From Combretum micranthum (taxonomy: Eukaryota; Streptophyta; Magnoliopsida; Myrtales; Combretaceae), in assembly GCA_024138025.1 (NCBI GenBank), contig JAMXBD010001090.1, positions 62,001-126,000 of the forward strand: a DNA stretch of 64,000 nucleotides, given 5' to 3'. The notes under the pieces were generated by a model. It worked only from the letters and a program-made list of their open reading frames with translations. It did not search any database and was not told the DNA's origin. Positions within the stretch are counted from its first letter, which is position 1; the number at the start of each line of letters is the position of its first letter. Positions 1-12,844 of the stretch are shown here, one piece after another. A program made the position numbers and the translations under genes.

Positions 1-3000
1 TTAAACACCGGGTGTAAGGCTCACGTTCAACATATAGGGAACCATACTTTGAATTGGAATAGCTTAAGAAGACATACATAGTAATAAGAATGTAAATCAT
101 AACAGTTATAACAAGATAAATCTATTACATGATCTAAGAGCCATACTCCCATCAAAATATTAAGAGTCTTTAGGTGCACAAAAGTCTCTTACATCAATTA
201 TTATATATATAGATTTAGGAGGTTCGACTAGAAGTCTATGCCTATATCTAGGTCCCGACTTCTTCAAAAACTCCTTAAGGTCCAAAGCTATACCTGAGGA
301 AAGTGGCTTCTCGGAGATAGCCATAAATATTCATACTGCAACAGGAACTATAGGGTAAAAGCTTACGAGCTTAGTAAATTTCACTTCCAAACTTAAATAC
401 TCACAACAATATATAATATAATATATATATCAGGCAAGTTATATTAACAACCATATGAATATACAATATATAAGACTTTCCGGAAATCTTATGTTAAATA
501 GATTTACGTCCTTCATTAGGGGTTAGGTGTTTCAGGCCCATACGACCATAGATTTCAATTTTTCTCATTTCTATTGTGGTTGATACAGGTGTCCACCCAC
601 ACACATTTTCAATTCCGGCCATTACGCCAACATTCGAGTTTACAGGCCCCTCGTTGCCCAGCTTATACCTTTTTCCTACAAAGGTATAATAACCTATGCA
701 ATGTTACTCACATATGGTATGCATGGCCAATTTGATTATAAGATCATGGCATATTAATTAACAATTTATGGGTGATCATAGATATTGCAGACACTTCAAT
801 TCTATACTAAATCATACAAATATTTATAACAAGCTCATTTCGATATTCTTATCATCGATTCACCTAAGTAGAACTTACATATACGCAATCAAATTTTATC
901 TTGCCCTAATTCTAATGGCACTAATGTTACAAGCACAATCACAAGCATATAATTAAAGATAGTGAACTTACATTGCCATGGCGCGAAAATCCACTTAATC
1001 GTAATAATCCTCGGGAAGGTCTAGTCGATCTCCCAAGTCTCCTAATTAAAAGAAATAACTCTAATGAGTATTTCTATAAAGTTTGAATGAACTTATAAAT
1101 TATATTCTAACAAGTTCGTCAAAATTCGTTTAAGAGAAAATTTCAACTTAAATCGGCTATAACTTAGTCATTTTAACTAGGAAATTTGCATATTATATAT
1201 CGATTTCTACCTATTCGACGAGAGCTATCTATTTCTAGAGTTATTTCCAACAAACAAGATCATTTTGTCCATGAACAATATGGTACATAATACCATACGA
1301 ATTTCCAATTCCATAATTCAAATCCTAATTTCAAACCAAGCATCGTACTAAAGCTTTGATAGATACTTAGCTATCATTATATCTTGTAAGACTCTATTAT
1401 ATACATATATAACTCAATATCATGCATGATTCTTGGGTGTTGGTAAAGTTATTTCCTCTTGTACTTAGATAATGATTGATAGGATGTATAAGACACTATT
1501 TTCCTAACTTTGTTTCTACCAAGTGCATTATGTGTACATGCAAAACCGATAAGTTATTGTCATGAATGTTATGAAATGAACTATCTATATGTATATTCTT
1601 AATGATATGATATCAAAAATTCTTTTAGAAAACTTTTGCTTTGCAAAACTTTTGAAATTTCAAAACTTAAGAAAACTGGTCTTATTTCTTGCAAAATCAC
1701 ACTTGTTCTTACCAAAACTTTTCCTTAATGACCTATATGTCTATCACCTTCTTTATTTTAATTGAATTATTTGTTTTGGAGTTGGAAAATAGGTGTTTGC
1801 ATAGGGGATTTACCTAGATACGAATTTTACAAGATTTTAAGAAATGAAAACATTATTTAATCTATCTTTGGAAAACTTTCCTTGTTTTAGAATATACTTT
1901 AAAAAATTTCACTTATTCTTGTCAAAACTAGGTCTTTATTACATGTATCCCTAGGACTTTCATTTTTCCATAAAAATCATCATTTTGGCATTTGAAAATA
2001 GGTGTTTAAATAGTGGCCATTTTCAAATCCGAATTTTGAAAGTTTCATTTGAGATTGTTTCCTTTGTAAAACTCATTTAATCTTTCGAAAACTATTCCTT
2101 AATCAAACCTGCTCCTTAAGGCTTTTATTTCTTTAATAAAAATCTTGTTTTGGGGTTGAAAAATAAGTGTTTACACTTCAACTTTCCTTATAACGAATTT
2201 AAAGCTTGTTATTGGATTGGAACATAACTTTTGTAAGCTTTTCCTTGTTTTGAAAATATTCCTTAGTAGATCTATGTTTTACTCATCAAGATCACTCGTT
2301 TATGATATTTATATCCCTAAACCTTTTATTTTTAATGTAAAATACACATTTTGAAGTTGAAAAATGGCTTTTCTAAATATGGTTCCTTTTTTATCCGATT
2401 TTCAAAAATTATTTTTGTTGAAACTATAAGTAGATCTGAGCTTTCTAACATTTTCCTACTATCATCATACTACTACAAGTCCTTTATGGACATGAAACAA
2501 AAACCTAAGACATTTATGAACCCAAAACAACAAATCTAGTTTATTATACCAGTCATATATGCATGAACACTATGATTCATTATGTGGATATGGCTAGATG
2601 ATGAATACATGCATAAAACATTAATAATAGCAACATAACTTAATAATAAAACAAAATAATAGCAAAATAACTTAAATAACAAGATCTATAACATTGTGAT
2701 GGCAAGGATTTCATGTTCAAGTTTTTCCACATTCCTAGCTTAAAGCTCAAGGGATTTTTGAGTGAAATCACACATGAATGATCTTGCCATTACATGTTTT
2801 TAAGGTAATAGGGTGTAGATCTATTACCTATTTAGTGTTTGGAACAAGAAACTTGAAGAAAAATATAAAGTGTGAGTGTATGGGGAAGGTCATGGTTTCT
2901 AGAGAGGAGAGGGGAGAGAAAGAAAAAATTTGCAAGAGTTTTTTTAGAGGAAACGTGAGGAAGTGAAATGAATTGGTATAAAAGGGTTTATATAGAAAAG

Positions 3001-3677
3001 TATATTAGGGTTTGTGTATTAAATAAAAGAATAAATAAAACAAATAGAGAGAAAATAGAGGTAGCCGGTTCTACTAGAGGAGAGAGAGTTATTTGTGTTG
3101 TGTTGTGTAAGATTCAAATTTAAATAAATAATTTAAGTAGTAAAAGTTGTATTAGAAAAGTAATTGTAAGAAAAATGATGAAATTGTAAGAAAGGATGTA
3201 AGGATGTAAGAGTAGTTATGGGTAGTTGTACTTGATGAATAGTAGATTAGAAATAAAAAAGTAGATAAGACAATTAAATACCGCTAGTAATGAAAATAAC
3301 GATAAAAAAGTTATAACTATAACATTTATAACCCAAAAAATTATATAATTAATATTGGAAATCTTATGAAGTTACGAGTCTAGGTACTAATATCATATTT
3401 TTAATATCTCAAGCCTTGAGACACGCTTTTCAAAGTTTGTATATGATCGGGTTTGAAAAATAGGTCGAAAATTCACTAATCTGATCTTTTTAAGCATCCT
3501 AATATTATTACAAACCAAATTATACTCGTCGCTCGTGTTTTTGACTCTTTGGTTTAGGAATGTGGCTTACCGAATCTAAACTACTAGGTTTCCTAGAATT
3601 TGTTGACTTAAGGTTTCTGGTTGACTTTTCGGTTCAAGGTTCGAATGTGATATTACCCTAAAATTTAGGGGTTTACA
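1..3677 (-). mobile_element. Family-A long LTR, minus strand, cut by window start
   Basis: This is the reverse complement of the long LTRs at 5438-9096 and 22602-25927, read from inside the LTR to its terminus. The terminus (TTTAGGGGTTTACA, ending at 3677) is the complement of the TGTAAACCCC start of the plus copies. It carries the family's conserved block (complement at 1143-1178) and a minus-strand TATA-like stretch near 2980-2997. The outer end and one target duplication lie outside the window, so solo LTR and full element cannot be told apart. No gag or pol sequence is visible. Confidence 0.75.
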
Positions 3678-4999
3678 CACTCTCTCTCTCATCACTATCC
3701 AACTCTCTTAGTTCTTACTCCTTTTTTTGTGACATCAAATACAAAAACATACTCTTAGTTTCTTTCCCTTTTTCCCTTGCTCATCTCCTTATCTTGCTCT
3801 TTTCCCTCAATTTGTCAACTTCATCCCCTTTCTTCTATTTCTTTCATACCTTACACACAAGATCACATAAAATCTCTTCCTCTTGTTTCTAGTACCATGC
3901 CATATGGAAAGAGAAGAACAAGATCAGGGTCTTTATTCAAATGCACATTACAAGCTAGAACTCAAAACCATCACCAAGTAAGTCCCCTATCCCATTGTCT
4001 TTCCTAAGTACAGTTAAGATTAATCATGCAAAACATGGAGTGAAATGTGATGATTCTAATGGATGAGGCATATATGTTATATTGAGTAATTAATTGGAAT
4101 ATATGCATGGATTAAGCTTGAATGAGATCATTAGAAGTAAGAGAAACCTGAATAGTATATATACTTTTGAAGAAAAATTTCATAATTCCCTTCTCTTTAA
4201 CTGCTCGAGACCCTTAACATAATAGGAAAGTGATTTTACGTGGTGATTGAGGTGATGGAATTGTAAATTAGAGAGTTACATTGATTTATAAGATGTTATT
4301 GGATTTCTAACTATGCTTTCATCAATATTTTGTGAGAATGGAAGAAGGATTGCATGTTATTCAATTCCATTGTTGCAATCAAGATCTTTAAATGGTATAA
4401 GGGGGATTTGAGTTGAGTTTTCAATAATTAAGTTGATGAAATATCAAATTGAGCAATAAAATGGAGGTGTATGGTGGTGATGGTTGTGAAAAACATTTGG
4501 CTAAGGAGTGATGAGTGATCAAACATGAAAATTAAAAGTGTGAAAGGAGAAAGTAGGAGTCAACTAAATTTGTGATAAAAACCCAATACAATGTTTGGTG
4601 GAAAGACTTTGAGTGTAGATAAGTTTAGGAGTGAATCTGGTAAAGTGGAGCTTGAAAAGTCACACCTCCATAGGGTACCCTAGTAGTTACTATGTAACAT
4701 ATAACAAATTGAAGTCACAAATATTTATATTAATCTAATTGTAGCTTCCAGAAAGATACATGAGCACAAAAATTAGAATACTCCATAGCATAGACAGTTA
4801 TAGCAAGATCGAAGGTTAATTTGAATAAAAAGATATTGTATACAATAAGTCATATAAGAATAAATTTGCAAAAGTCCTTGATCCTTAAATTATAACTTTG
4901 CAACTTTTGTCTTCAAAAGACTTCAACATTACATTTTTATAGCAAAACACTCCCAAATGACTACAATATATTTGCTCAAACTATTACAACATTAGTGGT
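3678..4999. other. Unassigned AT-rich sequence
   Basis: This holds a CT-rich leader-like stretch (about 3678-3900) followed by AT-rich DNA. A 76-codon open frame (3777-4007) has no recognisable domain and is probably chance. The CT-rich start resembles the transcribed leader region of the nearby LTRs, but no boundaries could be placed. Confidence 0.4.
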
Positions 5000-5437
5000 T
5001 TGTGTTGTGTTCCTTAATATTTGCAGTTAGATTAAAAACTATTTTAGGACATGAAGTTAAGGTTTTTAAATTTATAAAAATAACATATTCAATCCAACTT
5101 CGATTAGTAATTATCAATACTTCATGCAAACATATCTACCGAAGTAGCATAGAAAACATTAGGTCGGTCCCAAGGAAATGGTGATAACTATCTTACTCAC
5201 TCATCTTCCATTATCTAGCTAAAGAAAATTTAGAAGTTCATAAAGGGAAACAAAGAAGTATAATAGGTTAGACTATTCACAGGCAATTTTCAAGGCAAAA
5301 CAAAAGATCTGTTTGTAACTATGCAAGAGAAACTTAAGAATTGCTTCACAAACCCCCTATCATGTGATTTCAATTCAAACTTGGATTAAGCGTTGTTGGT
5401 GTATTTGCACCGTTAGATTCACAAGTGTAAACTACAT
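5000..5437 (-). mobile_element. Older LTR-like sequence, part 1 (host of the solo LTR)
   Basis: Together with 9097 to about 9900 this forms one sequence interrupted by the solo LTR at 5438-9096, as the TACAT duplication shows. Read on the minus strand it has LTR-like features: a TATA-like element (complement at 9733-9739), a leader, and a distal 'TTGGGACCGACC' stretch resembling the 3' part of many plant LTRs. It shows no coding capacity. The class assignment is inference. Confidence 0.35.
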
Positions 5438-6126
5438 TGTAAACCCCTAAATTTTCGAATCGTTTAGCATAAAACCCTAAACCGGAAGTCAAACGGAACC
5501 CTAAAGGTCAACAAAACCCTAGTTTACCGTATCCATCTAAATCCGGCATTGCCGTTTTCTTTGGCCCTAAAAACGAAGTTGGATAATTAGCTAAATAGTT
5601 CGTAATAACCATAGGTTTTATAAAAGTTTCAGTTTCGCGAAATTCGGGTGTCCTTCGAACCCGATCGGACACAGTTCTCGAAAAACGTGTCCGGAAGCCC
5701 GGAATAGTAAAAATATTCCGAATACACCGTTAGACTCGTAAAAATATAAGTTTTCCAAAAATATCAGTTTCGTAATTTTTCGGTAAGTAAAAATAACAGA
5801 TATAGCTATTATACGCGTATTTTCTTACTACCGGTACTTTAATTGTCATATCTACTTTACATTACACTATTCATTACTATTCTACACTATTCTTTTATCT
5901 CTACTTTTTCTTACACCTATTCTTACACTCTACATAACCTATAATCTTAACTTTTTACCTTTCCCATAACTTTATATCACATCTACCTTACATATTACAT
6001 CTTTTATTTTCAAAAAGTCAAAAAAATAAAAATCCCCCTCTCAAGCATGGCCGGCGCCCCCCCTCTCTCTCTCAATTTGTTTTAATTTTCTTTATTTTAA
6101 TCACACAAAAATCACTCCTCATTTCC

Positions 6127-6134
6127 TATAAATA
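6127..6134 (+). promoter_or_regulatory. TATA box of solo LTR A1
   Basis: The sequence TATAAATA is followed by a C-rich and CT-rich leader. The same arrangement occurs at 23306-23313 in copy A3, with matching flanks (CCTATAAATACCCC), which supports it as the LTR promoter. Confidence 0.55.
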
Positions 6135-7773
6135 CCCCCCTCCTCTTTCACTTCTTTCACACCACTTCTACACTAAAATTACTCTCTCAAAATCTCTCAA
6201 GAATTTCTCCAAGAAGTTCTTCAAGAAGTCTCTTTAGTCATCTTCTTTAGGTAAAAGTTCCTCAAGAAGTCTCCATGTTCATCTACTTAGTATGAGCTTA
6301 GTGTGTGTTTTCTAAAACCATGAAGGTTAAGAAAGCAACAATAGGTTCATACTTTGTTTTTGTTCATAATCATAATTCCTTTATGTTCATGTTTCCTTTA
6401 TATTCATTTATGTTTCTCTTATGTTCATTTATGTCTCTTTTATGTTCATAACTATCTACTATATCTATATAGCTATATATACTATTTAGAGCATATAAGC
6501 TCATAATCTTGCAATTTATTTACCTTTCATGCAATTTATTTATTTCAAGTTGTTTTTAAGACTAGTCTCTAGTCTTAGACTTGTCCTCATCAAGTCAAAA
6601 CAAGCTTTTCTTCTTTCATTTATTTTATTATGGGACTAGTTTACTTCTTAGTCCCGGGAGCCTTGAAAAAGCTAAGACTCCAATACTTGACTTTATTATT
6701 ATGCTTTATGTTATTTTGGTTATTATTATTCTCATAATCATGTTCATTTAGATTGTTGTCCATAATTTTATTTAAACAAAAAGAAGAATTTTGTCACTTA
6801 GAAATAAGTTTATGTAAAGTATAAAATCTATAAAGCAACACAAAATAAACTCATTCCTTTTCATGTTACAAAAAGAACTCACTATAATTTTATAAACTAC
6901 TTTTTCTTTAAAAGCCACTAGATCTTTATTATTCCACCTTGTTTTTCAAAAGAAAATATTTTTGTTGACAAAAATGGTTCTTTTCATAAGAAAGAAAATA
7001 AGATGGATGACTAAGGAAATTTTTAAGTAAAGACCTTTGCAAACAAATAGGCAAAGAAAATTTATGGTTTGAAAATAATAAAGTTATTTCTTTTCAAGTT
7101 ACAAGAAGAAGTTAATAAGATTATAGAAATTAGTTTTTCTACAAAAAGTCCTTAATTGTTCCACATTGTTTTTATGAAGAAAACAAATTTTCATGCATGG
7201 ATGATTATTTTTGAAAAATGAGACATGAGAAAAAGAATGAGAAATATCAAGTAAGGATTTTTGCAAAACAAGTAAACAAAGGAATTTACACAAGAAAAAT
7301 GAAGAATAGCATATTTCCTAGAAAACTTCAAATATAGTATTAATGTAACTTAGAAAGTAGAAAATTTTATTTTCAAAGGTCACTTAGAAAAGATAAATAA
7401 AACCAACATAAAACGTTTTTAGAAAATAAAGAAAACAAGGTATTCATTTCAAAGAAATTTACAAAAACAATTTCCGAAAAGCTTCAACCCGACATTGTTT
7501 TACCTAAGAAAAATAATTGGACAACAAGACACTTGAGCATGCTTAAATATGAGTTATATAGTTATAAAAAGAGAATTTTTCAACTATATAGATAACTAAG
7601 TATTTATCAAACAAATTTTGATTTCTTGAACCAAAGTTGTTTTTACTTGAAATCCGTGGTGAATTTTGTCGCCACTTTTTCGGAGCCTATATGGCTTTTT
7701 TTGGAAATAATTTTGGAAATGGGTAGATCTTTTCGAGTAGGTAGAAATCGGTATATTATATGCGCGATTCCGA

Positions 7774-7809
7774 GTTAAAATGACCAAGTTATGGCCATTT
7801 TAAGTTGGA
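7774..7809 (+). repeat. Conserved 36-base block of family-A LTR (copy in A1)
   Basis: A block starting GTTAAAATGACCAAGTTATG recurs at 16737-16772 and 24606-24641, and as complements near 1143-1178 and 31143-31179. The surrounding LTR sequence is much more diverged. Confidence 0.7.
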
Positions 7810-8320
7810 ACATTCTTCTATACGAACTTTAACGTTCTTTGACATTGTTTTGTCAAAATTCAAGAAAATCATCAAGAAAAACTCATTGTGGGTATTTTCT
7901 TTGGTTAGGTGACCCCGAGGAAGGATTCCTTTACCCCGAGAACTATTACGATTAAGTGGAGTGTGTGAACGACTCATCCGCTTAGAGGAATAGACGACAA
8001 TGGCATCGTGAGTTTATTTCCATTAAATGCTATACTTGTTGTGCTTGTAAATTAGTTGCACTAGAGTTAGGAAAAGATAAACCGATATGCATGTAAAATA
8101 ATTCCTTGAAAGAATTCTAAGAATATCGAAGCCCGAATTGTTCTAAGTGATTGTTTTAGTTTAATATTGATTTGTGTGAAATTCCTTGATCGCCATAAAG
8201 TTGAAAATAATTATGTTATGACTTTATAAATTAATGAACTCATGCATACCACGAAGTGAGTCACATTGCATGGTTGGGTTATTATCCTTGGGTGAGAAGG
8301 ATAGTAAGCTCATGTCGAAA

Positions 8321-8500
8321 GCAACACTTGGCGGAGATCCGAAAGCGATTGCTTGGCGGCTTAATGGAATATGCTTGGCGGTTGATCCGAAAGCAAGGTC
8401 AAATCAAGTAGATTCGGAATACTTGGCGATGAGTGCTCGCAAGTTTAAAACTTTTTAATGAATGCTTGGCGATGAGTGCTCGCAAGCTTAAATTTTCTGT
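8321..8500 (+). repeat. Degenerate short tandem repeats with CTTGGCG core
   Basis: The core CTTGGCG recurs at 8327, 8352, 8373, 8422 and 8465, and a longer unit (GCTTGGCGATGAGTGCTCGC) is nearly duplicated. The array lies just upstream of the conserved 'ATGGAGGGCGTAAATCCATTC' region. The same position in copies A2 and A3 carries unrelated tandem repeats. Confidence 0.7.
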
Positions 8501-9096
8501 TATTAAAACTACTTGTTTTGAGGATAAGTATCACCAAACCCCGAATGGAGGGCGTAAATCCATTCAACATATAGTTCCCGGAAAGCTATATGCTTGTTTG
8601 CCCACGTGCTTGTGCATTACATTTGTTTGATTAAATCAACTTGTTTGAATCTTGTTACAAGAAGTTATTTATGGAAATAGTTCTCACTAAGCCTATTAGC
8701 TTATACCCCAATAGATATCTTTTGCAGTTCCCGTACTTATGGTTAAGGCCACGTGGACCATGCGGGCAGGTAATCCCTTTTGAACATTAGAAATCTGGAT
8801 AAAGTATAGCTTAGTATTAGCATGTTAATATGTATATAATAGATTAGTAATTTAGGGAGTTGTCCCTAAGTTTGTAAAGTTTTTGCCATGAACAAATAAT
8901 TATTGTGATTCTTCTTTTCTTAATATGTTTTTATATCTCCTTAAGCTTCATAATTCCATATATGGTCCTCTAAAATTGTGAAAGTAAGCCTTACACTTAA
9001 TATAAAAGCTTTTGGAAATGACTAAGGTTGTCATAATTAAGCTTTAGTATTGAGTGTGGTGGACTGTCACGTTTAGGGTACCCACTGGGCGTGACA

Positions 9097-9900
9097 TACA
9101 TCCTCTCTCGAACTCAATAATTCTAGAATTAAAACCAGACGGTTACTCTCTCGAGCTAACCATCAATGGCTTTAAATCCGCATAAATTTCAAGAATCTGT
9201 TGTTTGAAAACGAAGTTTGATATTAAAACAAAGGACATAAAGTTTCATAGTTACTCTCTTGAGTTAACTATGATTAATTCATCAAAAGCTTTAGATCTAA
9301 TTCATTAAAGTCTCTTGTCGGTCTCATTTAATGAAAATTAGATATGAATCTAATAAAATGCACTACCTAATTAGACTCACTTGTTAAACCAAAGATATTG
9401 AATACAAATACCTACGCAATAAACATAAACATCCAATAGAAATCACATGAATCGGAATTTGGATCCACAGACCCTAAGCTAGAGAGATTACTCCTCCATA
9501 AGCTCAAGCATTATAATCAAATATACTGGAGCAATAAACTTAATCAATTAATGAATTCAATTAAGTACAAAATTCTCACAGGGAATTACAAACACAAACT
9601 TAAAGCAATTTACCTAGAAAATTCGAGAAAACCCTGTTAGAAGAAATTAATTGTTTCACCAAGATCTATGTGTTAAAGCTAGGTTAAAAACTATACGTAT
9701 GATTACACACGTTACAATGCACCTCTCGTGCTTATTTATCGTCTTATTCTCAAAGGAAATTGTTCAGATTATGATTAGCCTACGTGGAAGATGTCAATAA
9801 CGGTTTTGCCTTCTCATTCTTATGCACGCTACAAACCAGAGAAACATACGTTTTATTATGCCGCGGGGTGCTAGTCAAGGTCTCTCCAGGGCTTGACTTT
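9097..9900 (-). mobile_element. Older LTR-like sequence, part 2 (host of A1)
   Basis: This continues the sequence interrupted at 5437. On the minus strand it has a TATA-like element (complement at 9733-9739) followed by a leader-like stretch. No open frame of note is present. The right boundary is approximate. Confidence 0.35.
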
Positions 9901-11979
9901 ATTCATTAGGGCTCAGCTTCTTCGTGACAATCTTCTATCTAAACTCATTGCCGTAAGGTAAAACAATGCTTTTGTTGAGGGCTTAATAAACTTAAAAAAA
10001 ATTAGTACAACTATTTGTAGGTTAGAAATTATACTAACAATATATAAGGAAGTGTGTTAAAAAGGAATAACTTTAAACTTAAAAATTTTAAGTGGCTAGC
10101 CCTCTTATAAGTAGCGTCCTTAGTGGAATCAACAAGCTGTCAAGTTTAGATTTTTCAATTTCCTGTTTTGATTTTTTTAATCCGATTTGTATCAAACTCT
10201 AACTCATTTGCTATAGACTTTCGACTAGGGATTAAAAGAAATATAATTTTTAAAAATTTTAAGGAATTGCCACCTGATCGAAATCGAAAAAAAATTATAA
10301 GTTAGGATTAATGGATTGTTTGATCTTAACTTAACCACTAGTCTACGAAAGAAACGATTTTATAATCAAATTTGATAAACCATAGATTTTTGTGTTTGGG
10401 GGCTATTCTATTAAAACCATATGGTTGTTACCTTAATTCTTAATATAAAGTTTTCTTTTTTAATGCTTCAAAATTTATAAAGGTTATATGATATTTACAA
10501 TTAAATCATAATTTACAAATCAAGATAAGATTTAAATATTTACATTCAAAATTTATAAATACAAGTAAAAAGAAAAACTTTCATTTTTTATGTTGCCTCA
10601 GAGATATCTATGTACTCGTCAGTCGAGATTAAACAATACGTAGTTTTTTAGAAAAATTTAGTGGATTGCTCAAATTTTATTTTTTTAACTCTTTTCATTT
10701 TAAGTTTATAAATTTTTAAATTTTTGCAAAAAATGAATTTTCCAATATGATCTACGAGCTATCAAGTTAAAAAATTTTAAATTTCAAAAAGGATTTTCTA
10801 TGCATCAAATAGATTTTATTTATTTATTATTAGTAACATGCATATAATTTTTATTTACAATGCCCACAACTTATATTTACATTATTTATTTATTTTTATT
10901 TATAATTTTTTTTGTATTTTCTTTCTTATTTTTCTATTTTTTATTAAATTAATAATAAAAAAGAAGGCAGAACTTACTTGATTATAGTAGTAGGCTGCGA
11001 TTTGGTGTGTGGTCATGTAGGTAAGACTTGGATCGAATCAGAGTATGGAGTGGTTCAAGAACAGTCAATCAAGTCATCTGACCCGACTTATTGGGGGCGG
11101 CGGCAGAAGTGGAATCCATCGTTTTAGTGGTGTTTGGCGGTGATGGGATTGTTGGACGGGCAAATGGATGACGATGAATGATCAGTAGTACCTGTTCATC
11201 TCAAAAATGGTGGTAGCCAGTGGTTCGAGGGCTTACAATGGTAGCACACAACAGTTCTTGGTCAAAGTAGATTCAATGACCTCCATTGACCTAAAGCCTA
11301 CCAAATGGAAGCTTAAGTTGCTAGCAAACTTCCTATGATCCCTAATCAACTAGAAATCAACCCTTAAACGACAAATCACAATTTCAAATATGAAATCTTA
11401 ACTTTAAGAACAATCTCATATCTAACCTTTTGAAGGTGATTTTTGTGTGATTCTTTGTGATTGCTTGATGGGAAAGTGATCTCTAAGCCTTAATTTATAG
11501 GTTTCAAGCTTGGATTAAGATGAAAAGCAAGTTAATTGTTTTGACCCAAAATCATGAAATTAGAGTTCAATATTTAAATCTGATTAATGTTGATTTCGTG
11601 AACTTTTGGAAACTTGAAAGAATATCTAAGCATATTCAATCAAAACGTAACTCCAGGATGCTTTCTTTTACTTCAATTTGATCAAGATTGCTTAATATCA
11701 CCATTAATAATGATTTGAGCTCTTCTTCATAAGAAAATCTCCCTAAAATTTAAGTTTTATTTCGACCCCTTAAATCTACAATTGAGACTTTAGTCTAGTC
11801 TCGATTTGTAGTACTCCATGCATACTTCACGATTTCGCCATTAATTTGGTGAAATCATAGAGAAAAGAAGGTAAAAAGGCCATGAATTTGACCTTATGAG
11901 CTGTTCTGCATGTGAAACAGGGGGTAAAGGTTAAAGATGAGCTAACATCATGCTAATGTCAGCTTAGCCAATCAACATG
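9901..11979. other. Unassigned sequence, no gene seen
   Basis: This is AT-rich to about 10960, then a more GC-balanced stretch (about 10975-11300) with no long open frame in any frame. A minus-strand TATA-like motif lies near 11498-11506. It may be decayed LTR or gene debris; nothing can be named. Confidence 0.35.
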
Positions 11980-12811
11980 TGTAAACCCTCGGAATTTTCC
12001 TCCTAGATGAACCTTATTATATTATGTTAAGTCACACCATATCGTTTCTTTATAGATATAAGATCTTAAAAATATCAGATAGTGGCTTGAATGGATACCA
12101 AAAACCCGAAATTCATCTGATAAGACCTAAGAACGGAACAAAGATAGATTCAATATTGTCGAATAGGAATCAACCTTAAGGTCGGGCTCAACAAAAATAT
12201 TATAGAATTTTATAACTAAAAATTTAGTTTAAAAATGGAAAATCAAATTATGTAGCTCGACCCTTAATAATAACCAATCGGATAATTTGGAAAACCCAAA
12301 TTTTAGTTTTAGTAATTATCTGTATTAAATTAGCATCATTATGTAGTATAAATATTTATGTCTCTAATTCATAAGTAAAATTGTCCTTTGATTCATAAAT
12401 ATTAATAAGATAATAAATTAGTTCGTCCCATGTACATAATAGAAATACAAATACTTTGTGAAGGATGAAAATATTATGCCTTCCCTTGCTAAAAATTGTA
12501 TGGACTAAATGCACACCCACCAAAATTCCTTTTCTTGACAAATCCACTAAATAATTACACAATCCTAAAAAGTCAACTCTTTGATGATAAACATCAATTG
12601 TAAATCCCCTCCATCATGCCAAAGTACCATTTCTAGTACACTTCCAACTCATGGCATGCCTATTTCCAAGGCACTCTATAATGCCAAGTCTTACCAATAT
12701 CATCTACCTCCCCATTAAAAAAAAAAAAAAAAGGTAAAAAGGCCTCACTCTCTCTCCCCTCCTCTCTCTCCCCGATGTCCTTCTCTCTCTCCTCTCTCCC
12801 CACCCCCCCCC

Positions 12812-12844
<33 letters not shown>

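Larger units (their letters stand above)
5438..9096 (+). mobile_element. Solo family-A LTR (A1), 3659 bp, target duplication TACAT
   Basis: It begins TGTAAACCCCTAAATTTT and ends GGGCGTGACA (TG...CA). It is flanked by the identical 5-base sequence TACAT at 5433-5437 and 9097-9101. A TATA box followed by a CT-rich leader lies near 6127, so the plus strand is the likely sense strand. The copies at 14551-17975 and 22602-25927 share its termini and internal blocks. There is no internal region, so it is a solo LTR left by LTR-LTR recombination. The long TG...CA LTR and its terminal wording suggest a Tekay-like chromovirus (inference). Confidence 0.88.

Noticed and set aside
768..956. Many short open frames (60-95 codons) across the LTR regions
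   Set aside because: They lie in LTR or AT-rich DNA, lack recognisable domains, and are not conserved in frame between LTR copies.
8321..8500. Repeat array as a CRISPR
   Set aside because: Units are degenerate and adjacent without unique spacers, and the sequence is plant LTR.
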